A stretch of 47,538 bases of DNA, taken from NCBI GenBank assembly GCA_964478995.1, contig CAYZJY010000003.1, positions 1 through 47,538 of the forward strand, given 5' to 3'. The notes under the pieces were generated by a model. It was not told the origin of the DNA. It did no database searches and worked only from the letters and a program-made list of their open reading frames with translations. This document shows, in pieces, positions 9,231 to 18,361 of the stretch. This DNA comes from NZWG01 sp964478995 (GTDB lineage: Bacteria > Fidelibacterota > Marinisomatia > Marinisomatales > UBA1611). The stretch's first letter is position 1. The number at the start of each line of letters is the position of its first letter. The position numbers and the translations under genes were made by a program.

Positions 9231-9257
9231 GTGGGGAGTCGTGCGTGCTATCCCCAT
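9231..9257 (+). promoter_or_regulatory. inverted repeat in the leader of the pilus operon
   Basis: GTGGGGA (9231-9237) and TCCCCAT (9251-9257) can pair over 7 bp, with one G-U pair across a 13-base loop. No T-run follows, so it is not an obvious terminator. It lies 55 bases before the pilin start in otherwise AT-rich DNA. It could be part of the leader or an operator; there is no direct evidence for either. Confidence 0.25.
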
Positions 9258-9312
9258 GAAAATTAAAGATTTATAAGTTATTGATAATATTAAAATAAGG
9301 AGATGTTCAAAT

Positions 9313-9726
9313 ATGAATCTCAAGCGGAGAACTCAATCAGGTTTCACAATGATAGAGATCATGGTCGTAGTTGTTATCGTTGCAATTCTTGCCGTTATAG
9401 CGCTGCCGACATATTTAGACTACGTTAAGAGCTCTTATGCATCTGAAGCTCGTACCGTGATGTCAAACATAAACAATGCGTCAAAGATGTACTACCAGAC
9501 CAGAGGTGAATGGCCATCTGAGATAGATGAACTGGAACGGGCTGGTCAATTGGACGTCAGTAGGTCTACAAAATTAAAGTGGACATTTGACCTTCAATTA
9601 AGTGACCAAGGAGGCAGGATCACTGCTTCTAGCACCGAAGAGATGTCCGGCGGTGCAGGGCACCAGGTCGTCTATGATGCAGACCTTGGAAAGTTTACAG
9701 GATATGGTTCTCCCGAAGGAGAGTAA
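9313..9726 (+). CDS. type IV pilin / GspG-like prepilin, probable major pilin
   Basis: A 137-residue class III signal protein. A basic leader of ten residues (MNLKRRTQSG) ends in Gly10. The mature N-terminus is FTMIE, with Glu15 as the conserved +5 glutamate, followed by a 20-residue hydrophobic helix (VVVVIVAILAVIALP). The rest is a small globular head with a GspG/PilE-like pattern (YYQTRGEWP at about 55-63). No disulfide pair is visible. It is the first gene of the pilus operon, with a good ribosome site (AAGGAGA, about 9297-9303) 9 bases before the ATG. Its place, strong ribosome site and small size suggest the major pilus subunit, although a pseudopilin of a secretion-type fibre cannot be excluded. 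It is processed by the peptidase at 23598. Confidence 0.88.
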   Translation: MNLKRRTQSGFTMIEIMVVVVIVAILAVIALPTYLDYVKSSYASEARTVMSNINNASKMYYQTRGEWPSEIDELERAGQLDVSRSTKLKWTFDLQLSDQGGRITASSTEEMSGGAGHQVVYDADLGKFTGYGSPEGE

Positions 9727-9732
9727 TTCTAA

Positions 9733-10785
9733 ATGGATCTGAACAAACTGCTTAGTTATTCTGTCGATAGTGGTGCCTCCGATTTGCACCTAAGCGTTGG
9801 TTCCATACCCATGGTCAGGATCAATGGTACCATGAAGCCACTCAACATGGATGCTCTGAAGCAGGAGGACATGGAAGCGATCCTTCCACAGGTACTTGAC
9901 AATGATCAGATGGCACTCTTTGAGCAAAATAAAGAGATTGATTTTTCTGCAAGTCTAGAGGGAAAGGGCAGATTCCGTGTCAACTTTTTCAATCAGATCA
10001 AGGGAATGGCAGGAGTGTTTCGAACGATTCCCGAGGTGGTAAAGGACTTTGACGATCTTGGGATTCCGCCCGTTCTAAAGAATCTTGCGCTCATAGATAG
10101 AGGGCTTGTGCTTCTGACAGGGCCAACCGGTTCTGGAAAGAGTACGACACTTGCGGCTATGGTAGATCATATAAATACTCAAAGAAGTTGCCATATCATC
10201 ACCATTGAGGACCCCGTTGAATATTATCATGAGACAAAGGAAAGTTTGATCAATCAGAGGGAGTTAGGCGCGAATACACATAGTTTTGCAAATGCAATGC
10301 GATCCGCGCTACGTGAGGATCCAGATGTGATACTGGTTGGTGAGATGAGGGACCTGGAGACCATATCGTTGGCACTCACCGCAGCAGAGACAGGTCACCT
10401 TGTTCTTTCGACTCTTCATACCTCCAGCGCCGTAAAGACCATTGACCGTATCATTGACATTTTCCCAACAGGGCAGAAGAGCCAGATTCGTTCGATGTTG
10501 TCTGAGAGTCTGGAGGCTGTGATCGCTCAAAAACTTCTCAAGACAAAAGATGGTAAGGGTAGGATCCCGGCATGTGAGGTGATGATCGCAAATACTGCAA
10601 TACGAAATTTGATCCGTGAGGATAGGATATATCAGATCCCTAGCATCATACAATCTGGTGGCGTTGATGGGATGCAGTCTTTGGACCAAGACCTTCAGAG
10701 ATTGGTCTCAAAGGGTGAGATCGAGAGGAAAATGGCCCAGAGCATTGCAGAGAATCCCAAATTATTTGCGCAAAATATCTTATGA
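9733..10785 (+). CDS. pilT: type IV pilus retraction ATPase PilT
   Basis: A 350-residue hexameric cytoplasmic motor that depolymerises the pilus during twitching. The Walker A motif is GPTGSGKST at residues 130-138. It is followed by the acidic Asp box (IEDPVEYYH), a Walker B region (DPDVILVGEMRD) and the His box (GHLVLSTLHT). The PilT-specific motif AIRNLIRE is present at residues 289-296, which separates it from PilB and GspE. Length matches the family. It follows the pilin by 6 bases with a GGAGAG ribosome site (from 9719), and its last four bases overlap the next start (ATGA). It has no N-terminal MshEN domain. Assignment is secure. Confidence 0.97.
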   Translation: MDLNKLLSYSVDSGASDLHLSVGSIPMVRINGTMKPLNMDALKQEDMEAILPQVLDNDQMALFEQNKEIDFSASLEGKGRFRVNFFNQIKGMAGVFRTIPEVVKDFDDLGIPPVLKNLALIDRGLVLLTGPTGSGKSTTLAAMVDHINTQRSCHIITIEDPVEYYHETKESLINQRELGANTHSFANAMRSALREDPDVILVGEMRDLETISLALTAAETGHLVLSTLHTSSAVKTIDRIIDIFPTGQKSQIRSMLSESLEAVIAQKLLKTKDGKGRIPACEVMIANTAIRNLIREDRIYQIPSIIQSGGVDGMQSLDQDLQRLVSKGEIERKMAQSIAENPKLFAQNIL

Positions 10786-11258
10786 GATTGAAAGTAACTA
10801 CTTCTGGCATAGGTTTCATTGAGGTCATGACGGCAACGGTCATCATCTCCATTGCCTGTGTTGGTCTCTTGATGGGAGTTGTACATGCTCGTGGTGAACT
10901 CCACTCCCTCGAGATCAAGGAGAGAGCCACTGAAGAATTATTGAATTACATGGAGTACTGGAAGGGACGTGTTGCTGATGGGACCCTATCGCCCTATGAA
11001 CTCGCTGGAGATCCGGATGGGGATGAGATATTTCTGGTTGGAGGTTTGGGTCAAAAGAACTCCGTTGAGGCCCGTTTATATTATGATTTTAGAAGACTAA
11101 ATAGTTTTAATGACTATGGTATTACCGACATGACACGGTATGAGTTAGAGTGCTGGATAAAGTGGGGCGACAGGTTTACCTCTCCCACTGGAAGATATGC
11201 GGGTGACACAGGTCATGAGAGAAGGATCTCGACCATCATGACCGAGTTTGAACTATGA
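10782..11258 (+). CDS. prepilin-like minor pilin (PilV/GspI-like position)
   Basis: A 158-residue protein with a prepilin leader. Gly9 is followed by IGFIE, placing Glu14 at +5, then a hydrophobic helix (VIISIACVGLLMGVV). The head domain is short and has no recognised motif. It overlaps pilT by four bases and the next prepilin by four bases, so translation is coupled. In pilus operons such genes (PilV, FimT, PilW, PilX) form a priming complex at the fibre tip. The name PilV is given only by position and leader type. Confidence 0.8.
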   Translation: MRLKVTTSGIGFIEVMTATVIISIACVGLLMGVVHARGELHSLEIKERATEELLNYMEYWKGRVADGTLSPYELAGDPDGDEIFLVGGLGQKNSVEARLYYDFRRLNSFNDYGITDMTRYELECWIKWGDRFTSPTGRYAGDTGHERRISTIMTEFEL

Positions 11259-11890
11259 TCTTGAAATTACTAAGAAAGACAAGTGCAGGCATGACGCTCC
11301 TAGAGTTATCTGCTGGGATCGTTGTGATGGCGATCATAGGGATCGGGATGACCAGTGGTGCTCAGGCAGTGATGCTTCACTATCAATCTGATACGGTTAG
11401 GCAGGACCTAAGGCAGTACGGGAATAATGTCATGCGCGAGATCATACGCGAGATGAATCTGGCCCAAAAGGTTGAGTTCGATAGTTTCAACGGTTTTTCA
11501 AGATTGAGACTTTATAGATACTTTACCGATCTATCACCTGAGTTGACCATTTCTTGTGACGATAGGGCAGGGATCCAGTTCAATGGCAATGTCCCGGTTG
11601 ATGGTGTGCTTACTTTTCCAAGAGAAGGTGTATTCAGAGGGCCAAATAAGAGAACGGTCTATGTGGATGATTTTGTGGTTGAATATGACATGCAGCCTAA
11701 CCTTGGTTCGTCTACGTTTAAGAATTCATACATGGAATTGACCCTTGTCCTTGCAATGGAGACGGATGTCATGGACGAGTCCTTTCAGCCTGTCAAAGAA
11801 CAGCATGTATATCACAGGACCGTGTTCATGGGTACAACATATATCCAGACAAAGATGACCAATGCAATGGGGTTAAACCCTGATGCATAG
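11255..11890 (+). CDS. prepilin-like minor pilin (PilW/GspJ-like position)
   Basis: A 211-residue prepilin. Gly12 precedes MTLLE, with Glu17 at +5, and a hydrophobic stretch of about 20 residues (LSAGIVVMAIIGIGMTSGAQ) follows. The head has a long N-terminal helix rich in Arg and Gln (VRQDLRQYGNNVMREIIREM) and then a beta-rich domain. Size and shape resemble PilW/GspJ-type minor pilins. It overlaps the gene before by four bases and the gene after by eight. It is likely part of the pilus-tip initiation complex; the exact family name is not certain. Confidence 0.8.
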   Translation: MILKLLRKTSAGMTLLELSAGIVVMAIIGIGMTSGAQAVMLHYQSDTVRQDLRQYGNNVMREIIREMNLAQKVEFDSFNGFSRLRLYRYFTDLSPELTISCDDRAGIQFNGNVPVDGVLTFPREGVFRGPNKRTVYVDDFVVEYDMQPNLGSSTFKNSYMELTLVLAMETDVMDESFQPVKEQHVYHRTVFMGTTYIQTKMTNAMGLNPDA

Positions 11891-14141
11891 ATCCTTGTCA
11901 AAAGGGAGCGCAGCGCCATTGGCCTTGTTATTCACATTAGTGAGCATGTCATTTACGGTTGCCTATCTGAAGAATTCGTTCAGTCAGTCTGCCATGGAAA
12001 AATATAGATATACTGAGTGGAAAGCGCTTTACGCTGCTGAGGCAGGTCTGAATGATGTGGGCATTGTTGTTCTTCCATATATAGTGTCTGATACTCTTTT
12101 ATTAACCGATGGGGTAAACTATGGTAGAGATGAGAATAATAGGCCCATTGGCATGTACAAGGACATCGCTTGCTCCACCCAGTTATTACCAAATTCTACT
12201 CGCAAGGAGTATGTTGCCTATTCGACAGGAGTCGCTGATTACATGACTCCAAGTGGTACCAATGTATCTATTGAGAGACGGGTTTTTACCTCAATGAGAG
12301 CACAAGGCTTTGAAGAATACATGTATTTTACCCATGAGGAATATCCAATAGGACCTGGAAATACAGGAACTGTGAATTTTGGACCGAATGATAATCTTGA
12401 GGGCAAGGTCCATACCAATGGTGTCATGACAATGAGCAACTGGGGCTGTCCTGAATTCAGTGGTGAGGTGAACGTTACATTCGAGGCGATCGAAGAAAAT
12501 GGCAACGCAATAAATTATGGTTCATGTGATGAGGGTGACCTGTTCGAGGATGACGATGGAAATACTATTTTGGACACGGTCTCACAGATCATCTATCCTC
12601 CTGATAATTCTGCAGAGATAGCGAAGAATAATGCAACGAGGACCTTTGAGGCTGATAGCAAACTATTCAGACCAGGAAAAAAAGATACCCTGATCATGAC
12701 GGAGATCAATTTTGTTGAAGGTGGCTATTGGGCCACGCAATGGACCTACAACATCCCACCTGTAGGAAATCCTCCATCACAGTTCAATTATCTCTGGGAT
12801 GGGGTAAGTACTGGAGTTAGTGTCATGGAATTTGGGTTGCGCACATTCCCAAGTGATTTTGATGAGGAAACCAATAGTTATGATCCCAATTTTTTTATAT
12901 TAGATGGTATCACTCTTGATGGTGTAAGCCTCCTCACCCTACTGACAAATGGTGATTTTGATATAAACACTGGTGACCAGATCCTAGTCTATAACGATGA
13001 TAATACGAAAGTTCTTGCATTCACAGCCACTGGATGGGATGAAATAAATGATAATGTAACTGTGCAACTATTACCTGAGACGGTATCATACAATGGACCA
13101 GAAGGCGTTGGTTTTGATCATGGTGAGAATGTCACTTTTGTCAATACGAGTGCCAGCGATGGGTTGAATGATGATTTCGAGTGGAACAATCACATACTCT
13201 ACCACGACCATGATAGAACACAGTTGGATCCAGAGGGCTGGACCGGCTATTGCGAAGCGGGAGGCAGACAACACTTTGACTTTGATTATTGGACGGCTGG
13301 TGGCACCTCTTGCGATATCTTTACCTGTCCTGATGAGATATATAATAGCGAGCATGTCTTCATGAGCAGATCGTTCTTCGCATTAGGAAATGCACCTGAG
13401 GTCATCTATGTCAAGGGAGGACAGGTACTTGTTCGAGGTACCGTCTCTGGAAGGTACACCATTGTGACAGATGATTATACCGAATACAGAGTCCATTCGA
13501 GTAGCAATGCCATTGACAGAGTATGGGGCAACATATGGCTGATCGATGATGTGGTATATTCTGACTCACAATCTAGTGGGGAGATCATACATCCATCGAA
13601 TGGAGGATCAAATAATGTTCTTGGGCTCATATCTGGAGGAAGTGTGATCATTGCCAATACCTTGCCCAATGGAGCAAGAAGTGGAGGAACTGGCAGTGGG
13701 AACATTAAGATCAATGCAGCCATCCTGGCAATGAATGGTGGCTTCATATCACATTATTGGCAGAATACGACTGTAGGTTATTCTGGTCCATCATTGGCAT
13801 CAGGCTACGATAACCTACCTATTGCCGATGGCCGTGGAGGGCACAGGAATAATTATCGCCATGAGGATGTATCAGGACTTTATTCAAGTAACAACCAAGG
13901 TGATTATCGAGGCTATGTCAGACTATGGGGATCAGTGGTGCAGTTTAGAAGAGGCTACATGAAGAGAAATGCAACGGGACCTTACATGACCGGTGACATT
14001 GGTTATGATAAAGATTATAACTATGATTGGAATCTTCAGCTTAACCCGCCGCCATATTTCCCAGATCTCCAGAGCACGAACAATTCAGTCATATTAAAAA
14101 TGGCCTCTTATGGCGAGGCAAGGAACCACAATCAGGACTAG
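11883..14141 (+). CDS. large PilX/GspK-like tip protein
   Basis: A 752-residue protein. A short basic leader and a glycine at position 8 precede a hydrophobic segment (APLALLFTLVSMSFTVAYL), followed by a helix with EWKALYAAEAGLNDVG, the pattern of PilX N-terminal domains. The +5 position is Leu instead of Glu, as in GspK-type initiators. The C-terminal 650 or so residues are beta-rich, with a segment beginning GKVHTNGVMTMSN (about 173) and another near NAPEVIYVKGGQVLVRGTVSG (about 505-525). This resembles the DUF4900-type pilus proteins I recall from FCB bacteria, but I could not confirm the family. It is far larger than ordinary PilX. It probably caps the fibre and may act as the tip adhesin, since no PilY1-like gene is in the operon. 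Confidence 0.75.
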   Translation: MHRSLSKGSAAPLALLFTLVSMSFTVAYLKNSFSQSAMEKYRYTEWKALYAAEAGLNDVGIVVLPYIVSDTLLLTDGVNYGRDENNRPIGMYKDIACSTQLLPNSTRKEYVAYSTGVADYMTPSGTNVSIERRVFTSMRAQGFEEYMYFTHEEYPIGPGNTGTVNFGPNDNLEGKVHTNGVMTMSNWGCPEFSGEVNVTFEAIEENGNAINYGSCDEGDLFEDDDGNTILDTVSQIIYPPDNSAEIAKNNATRTFEADSKLFRPGKKDTLIMTEINFVEGGYWATQWTYNIPPVGNPPSQFNYLWDGVSTGVSVMEFGLRTFPSDFDEETNSYDPNFFILDGITLDGVSLLTLLTNGDFDINTGDQILVYNDDNTKVLAFTATGWDEINDNVTVQLLPETVSYNGPEGVGFDHGENVTFVNTSASDGLNDDFEWNNHILYHDHDRTQLDPEGWTGYCEAGGRQHFDFDYWTAGGTSCDIFTCPDEIYNSEHVFMSRSFFALGNAPEVIYVKGGQVLVRGTVSGRYTIVTDDYTEYRVHSSSNAIDRVWGNIWLIDDVVYSDSQSSGEIIHPSNGGSNNVLGLISGGSVIIANTLPNGARSGGTGSGNIKINAAILAMNGGFISHYWQNTTVGYSGPSLASGYDNLPIADGRGGHRNNYRHEDVSGLYSSNNQGDYRGYVRLWGSVVQFRRGYMKRNATGPYMTGDIGYDKDYNYDWNLQLNPPPYFPDLQSTNNSVILKMASYGEARNHNQD

Positions 14142-14150
14142 GAAACGATA

Positions 14151-15203
14151 ATGTATCTAGGATTAGACATAGGCAGACAGTATGTAAAGATGGTCGTGGC
14201 TGACAAGACCAAGGATGGATATAAACTCATCGATGCAGGATCGCGGCTCGTGCCTGAGCCCAATTCAGCCTACGACCCTGAGAAGATCGATCACTCTCAC
14301 TGGGTCATGGCAGTTAAGGAACTTTTTAGGCAGCAGGGTTTCAATCCCAAGAAGGCAAAGGGTATTATATCGGGAATTAATGGCTCATCGGCGAGCATAA
14401 AGCAGATCACGACAATGGAGATGCCATCAGATGAGCTTGAATCTGCCATGACCTTTGAGGCTAGGAAGCACATTCCCATGGATGGAACAGATGCGGTGAT
14501 CGACTATCAGATCATAGGCTCTAACAAGAAAGAGGTTGACAAGATCGATGTTGGACTGGTTGCTTGTACCAAAGGTGTGCTCAATAATCACCTGGATCTT
14601 TTAAAAGAGTGTGGGCTCAAGCCTGGAGTCGTAGATGTCAATCCAATCGCAATGAGCAATGCCTTCTCTTTCATAAAGGACATACCGGAGGATGGGCTTG
14701 TGGTCATGCTTGACATAGGCGCAATTTCATCAACCCTAGTGGTCTATGGCAAGGGTGAGCAGTTCTTCACAAGAGACCTTCCAATAGGAGGACATCATTT
14801 TGTCAAGGAATTATCTGAAAAGAAAGAGATCGGTTACATAGAGGCTCAAGACATGTTGTATCGAGATGGCATAGCTGCATCAAAGAATGATGGCATCACA
14901 GGAGATGGTGTTGGCATTGCAGAGCGTACGGTCTATGATAGCCTTGTAGAGGACATGCGTAGGTCATTGAGGTTCTATGCAAAACAGACAGGGCAGAGTT
15001 TTTTTCTGAAGATATTTTTAACGGGTGGTGCAGCGAGTACCCCAGGACTTACTGGGATCGTCAATGATAAATTGAACATTGATTGTGCTGTATTCGACCC
15101 CTTTGAGTCCATGGTCGGTGCAGAAGATGTATCTACATCAAACCCAAGTCAGTTCACAACGGCATTGGGGCTAGGAATACGTGGAGGTATGAACGTTGGA
15201 TAA
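14151..15203 (+). CDS. pilM: type IV pilus assembly protein PilM
   Basis: A 350-residue actin-like ATPase-fold protein of the cytoplasmic face. The N-terminal phosphate-1 motif is LGLDIGRQYVKMVV, the phosphate-2 motif is MLDIGAISSTLVVY near residue 186, and the adenosine-type loop is LTGGAASTPGL near residue 288. PilM binds the N-terminal peptide of PilN and links the motor ATPases to the inner-membrane alignment complex. It follows the PilX-like gene by 9 bases and overlaps pilN by 8 bases. Length fits the family. Confidence 0.95.
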   Translation: MYLGLDIGRQYVKMVVADKTKDGYKLIDAGSRLVPEPNSAYDPEKIDHSHWVMAVKELFRQQGFNPKKAKGIISGINGSSASIKQITTMEMPSDELESAMTFEARKHIPMDGTDAVIDYQIIGSNKKEVDKIDVGLVACTKGVLNNHLDLLKECGLKPGVVDVNPIAMSNAFSFIKDIPEDGLVVMLDIGAISSTLVVYGKGEQFFTRDLPIGGHHFVKELSEKKEIGYIEAQDMLYRDGIAASKNDGITGDGVGIAERTVYDSLVEDMRRSLRFYAKQTGQSFFLKIFLTGGAASTPGLTGIVNDKLNIDCAVFDPFESMVGAEDVSTSNPSQFTTALGLGIRGGMNVG

Positions 15204-15789
15204 ACATTATATCGTTATCAACCTGAACAAGGCTGAAAGTGCGGAGACCCTCCAAGCTAGGGTCCGTGAGAAGGTACGTTGGACCGTTTTTGGGGTTCTG
15301 ATCGCGTTGCTCATTGGCGTGAATGCCAGAGTATGGATCATAAGTTCTGGGTACGACAGTATTATTGACAAAAAGGAAACGGAGATAGCGAGACTTAAGG
15401 ATGAGATCGATAAACTACAATCAGAGGGGAAGAATCTATCAAAGGATGACATCCTCTCATTTGCCGATCTCGAACAGGACCGCTTCTTGTGGGCACGAAA
15501 TCTAGAGAAAATGGGCGCACTTACACCGGATGACATTGCCATCACAGGCTTGAGGTACAAGAGGCAAAAATTGATCATCAAGGGCATCGCACTTACTTTT
15601 GAGGATCGTAAGGATTTTGAGATCATAGATGAATATGTCCAAACCCTTAGAAAGAATAAGGAATTCTCAAATAATTTCAGCAAGATCAAATACGTAGGGC
15701 ACAGCAAGGTCAATGTTAGAGGCCAGGACATTGTTAGGTTTGAGATCGAGGCGAGTTCAAAGAGGAGCAGGAAGAAGAATTTCTCCTGA
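15196..15789 (+). CDS. pilN: type IV pilus inner-membrane protein PilN
   Basis: A 197-residue bitopic membrane protein. The cytoplasmic N-terminus contains YIVINLNKAE, which corresponds to the PilM-binding INL motif. One membrane helix (about residues 31-50) follows, then a coiled-coil segment (DKKETEIARLKDEIDKLQSE) and a small alpha/beta periplasmic domain. The start is a TTG at 15196 with GGAGG at 15183-15187, 8 bases upstream; no other start would keep the conserved motif. It partners with PilO in the alignment complex. Confidence 0.92.
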   Translation: MDKHYIVINLNKAESAETLQARVREKVRWTVFGVLIALLIGVNARVWIISSGYDSIIDKKETEIARLKDEIDKLQSEGKNLSKDDILSFADLEQDRFLWARNLEKMGALTPDDIAITGLRYKRQKLIIKGIALTFEDRKDFEIIDEYVQTLRKNKEFSNNFSKIKYVGHSKVNVRGQDIVRFEIEASSKRSRKKNFS

Positions 15790-15797
15790 TATTGATC

Positions 15798-16373
15798 ATG
15801 GTAGAAAAAAGAAATATCATTTTATTTGGTTGCTTGATTGTGTTGACCTTGACCTATTGGGCCAGTGCATCTTTCTTGATCGGTGACAAACCCTTTGAGA
15901 TAAGAGTATTGGAGGAAGAGCAGCAGGAACTTAACGAGAATTTGATCAGTGCTCAGATCCTTGCCAGCCAGCTGGACCGCGTCTTCACGCTGTTTCAAGA
16001 GAATCTTGCCCTATCAAAGGCAGACTCTCTTGCTGATGATGCTAGTCTCCCATTCTTGAATAACCTGACAGACATGTTGGAAGATCTGGACATCAAACTC
16101 CTAGGCATAAAGCCAAAAACTCGTATTGACAAGATCACCTATTTCAAAGCACCCTACATCATCACGTTGGAGTGTTCTTATGATCAGTTCGGAAAATTTC
16201 TCACAGAGATAGAGCGTTCCCCTAGGCTGATAACCATAGATGAGTTTGAGGTCAAGAATGGTATCGAGAGGATCAAGGCAAATACGGATGAGGAGAGACT
16301 GATCTATCAGGAATTTGTCGTGAATCTGTCAACCATAACCCTGGTCAAATCAAAAAATAAGGCGGTATCATGA
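15798..16373 (+). CDS. pilO: type IV pilus inner-membrane protein PilO-like
   Basis: About 191 residues: a short basic N-terminus, one membrane helix (IILFGCLIVLTLTYWASASFL), a coiled coil (EEEQQELNENLISAQ), and a ferredoxin-like periplasmic domain ending near residue 180. The architecture and its place between pilN and a PilP-like gene identify it. A TTG at 15792 lies two codons before the chosen ATG at 15798, and neither has a clear ribosome site. The last four bases overlap the next start. PilO pairs with PilN and connects to PilP and the secretin. Confidence 0.88.
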   Translation: MVEKRNIILFGCLIVLTLTYWASASFLIGDKPFEIRVLEEEQQELNENLISAQILASQLDRVFTLFQENLALSKADSLADDASLPFLNNLTDMLEDLDIKLLGIKPKTRIDKITYFKAPYIITLECSYDQFGKFLTEIERSPRLITIDEFEVKNGIERIKANTDEERLIYQEFVVNLSTITLVKSKNKAVS

Positions 16374-16870
16374 GCGATAGATCGATAACAATATGGAATC
16401 TTCTGGTCGGGTTTACCATTCTCTCTCTTGTGGCGACGAGTTTTAAACTATTTCCCATGAATAACAAATATAATCGTCTCAAGGCGGCAGCGGCCGACCT
16501 TCAGTTTGGTACCGATAAAGAACTTGAGAATATCATTTCCTATCTAGAAGGGAGACTTGAGGAGCGGAGCAACTACTCATTCATGATCCAGAATACACCC
16601 ATGCTGCTGACAAATGTGCTTCCACTTGCAGATGGGTCTGGGCGCAGAGTGAAACGAAATAGGAATGCGATCCGAGTTGCTCTGGTCTATCAGAGGGATG
16701 ACCATTTCCAGGCACAGATCAATTATCGAGGTAAGGCATTCACTGTCTCGGTAGGAGATGATGTACCTAACATAGGCACCATTGTGGAGATCGATGGGAC
16801 TAAGGTTACCATTCGAACTAGCGGTGGAAAGAAATCTTATCCTGCGCCAGGGTATGAGACATCAACATGA
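16370..16870 (+). CDS. PilP-like pilus alignment protein
   Basis: A 166-residue protein with an N-terminal membrane anchor (ITIWNLLVGFTILSLVATSF) and not a lipobox. A charged helical linker and a small C-terminal beta domain follow. The end (VGDDVPNIGTIVEIDGTKVTIRT) resembles the terminal beta motif of PilP and GspC homology-region proteins, which contact the N0 domain of the secretin. Overlaps of four bases on both sides with pilO and pilQ support a PilP role. Sequence similarity to classical lipoprotein PilP is weak, so the name is by position and fold impression. Confidence 0.7.
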   Translation: MSDRSITIWNLLVGFTILSLVATSFKLFPMNNKYNRLKAAAADLQFGTDKELENIISYLEGRLEERSNYSFMIQNTPMLLTNVLPLADGSGRRVKRNRNAIRVALVYQRDDHFQAQINYRGKAFTVSVGDDVPNIGTIVEIDGTKVTIRTSGGKKSYPAPGYETST

Positions 16871-18360
16871 GATATTTGGAAAAAATTATGAAGGATAAAC
16901 GAATGATTAAGCATTGGAAAATTTTGATCGCTATTGCGATCATGGTCACTACCCATGGACCTCTCCATGGGCAGTCGATCGAGGATGGGTCTGCTGAGGA
17001 TAATACCTTGATAACGATACATGCAGAGGATGCCTTTTTACCCAGCATCTTAGCCATATTGGCGAAAGAGAGTGGATATAACATAGTCACTGATCCCAAT
17101 GTCAATAAGCAGGACAAGGTCTCGATCCATTTGGATGAGGTCCCGATCGAGCAAGCGATCAATCTGGTCGTTAGGGCAGTAGGTCTGGGTTATGAGGTTG
17201 TTGGAAATTCATTCCTCATCGCTGATCCAAAGAAATTGAAGGAAGAGGTTGGGGTCACCTCTTACGTTCTCACATTGAAATATGCTGCTGCTGAGGATGT
17301 AAAGAATCTCCTCCAGGATATCTCTGACCAGATCCAGGTTGACATTCCTGGCAATAAACTTCTGGTCAATGCATCCCCAAAGAAAATAGCAGAGATAATA
17401 AAAGTTGTTGAGAGTGTCGATGTCCCAGCGATCCAGATCATGCTGGAGACCCGTTTGATAGAGGTTGCTGCAGATATTGAGGAGCAATTGGGACTAGACT
17501 GGTCAAAGATATCCAATTACAAGACCATTCTAGCAGAGAATGGTGTGCCTCTTGAAGAAGGCGGAGGGTCGATTGTGCCCGATGATCAAACGATAGGTGA
17601 ATTACCTGCTACAATGGGCTTTAACAGATTGAGCAAGATGACAGATAAGGACAAGACAGGAATATTACCAAAATATTTTAGTAGACAACTAACAGCATTT
17701 GAACTGACCCTTGACATGCTTTTGAGAAATAATAAGGCAGAGGTGTTGGCAGATTCTAGGCTCACAACGATCAATGGTAGGGAGGCAAACATCAAACTGG
17801 TGGACATTGTACCTTACATCCTTAGTTCAGGTGGTGTTGGTGGCCAAGTGCAGGTTCAAAAGGAAGAAGTGGGAATAAAATTAAACGTTCTGCCAACGGT
17901 CAATACCGATGGATACATCACTGTCAAAGTGGAGCCTGAGGTGTCAACCATATTTGAATTCATTGGCCCAGATGCAAATATACCAAGAGTTAAGAGCAGG
18001 GCTTCATCCAGTACCATAAGGGTTAGGGATGGTGAGTCCATTATAATTGGTGGTCTATTGAGCAATGACAAGAAGAAGACAACCTTTAAGGTTCCGATCC
18101 TTCATAAGATACCCTATTTGGGTGAGAAGATATTCACCTCTAGAGGTGTGATAGAAAGAAAGACGGACCTGGTCATCCAGATCACACCAAAGATCATAGA
18201 AGATGCCTACACTGGCATAGTGAAGTCCAAGGAAGTATCAGATTATGAGAAATATGTCATTGGTGGGCAATCACCGCAGGACAAAATAGAATTGGATACT
18301 GGAGATGGAATTGAAGTTCAAGCAGAAGAACTAGAATCATCTGAGGGAAAAGGGGAGTAG
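16867..18360 (+). CDS. pilQ: type IV pilus secretin PilQ, short form
   Basis: A 497-residue outer-membrane channel protein. After a signal sequence ending near HGQS (about 38), an STN/N0 domain (about 48-118) and an N1-type domain (about 125-190) precede the secretin barrel (about 190-450). The barrel has EVLADSRLTTINGREA, the VPILHKIPYLGEKIF signature and the closing LVIQITPKII. Typical PilQ proteins are about 700 residues and begin with one or more AMIN domains, which are absent here. The ATG overlaps the previous stop (ATGA); later in-frame ATGs at 16888 and 16903 are possible starts nearer the signal. The secretin forms the outer-membrane gate for the pilus. Confidence 0.95.
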   Translation: MRYLEKIMKDKRMIKHWKILIAIAIMVTTHGPLHGQSIEDGSAEDNTLITIHAEDAFLPSILAILAKESGYNIVTDPNVNKQDKVSIHLDEVPIEQAINLVVRAVGLGYEVVGNSFLIADPKKLKEEVGVTSYVLTLKYAAAEDVKNLLQDISDQIQVDIPGNKLLVNASPKKIAEIIKVVESVDVPAIQIMLETRLIEVAADIEEQLGLDWSKISNYKTILAENGVPLEEGGGSIVPDDQTIGELPATMGFNRLSKMTDKDKTGILPKYFSRQLTAFELTLDMLLRNNKAEVLADSRLTTINGREANIKLVDIVPYILSSGGVGGQVQVQKEEVGIKLNVLPTVNTDGYITVKVEPEVSTIFEFIGPDANIPRVKSRASSSTIRVRDGESIIIGGLLSNDKKKTTFKVPILHKIPYLGEKIFTSRGVIERKTDLVIQITPKIIEDAYTGIVKSKEVSDYEKYVIGGQSPQDKIELDTGDGIEVQAEELESSEGKGE

Positions 18361-18361
18361 C

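Noticed and set aside
15207..15731. 174-codon open frame on the minus strand across pilN
   Set aside because: It is fully antisense to a clear pilN with conserved motifs. The translation has low-complexity Ser/Leu-rich content and no ribosome site or family signal.
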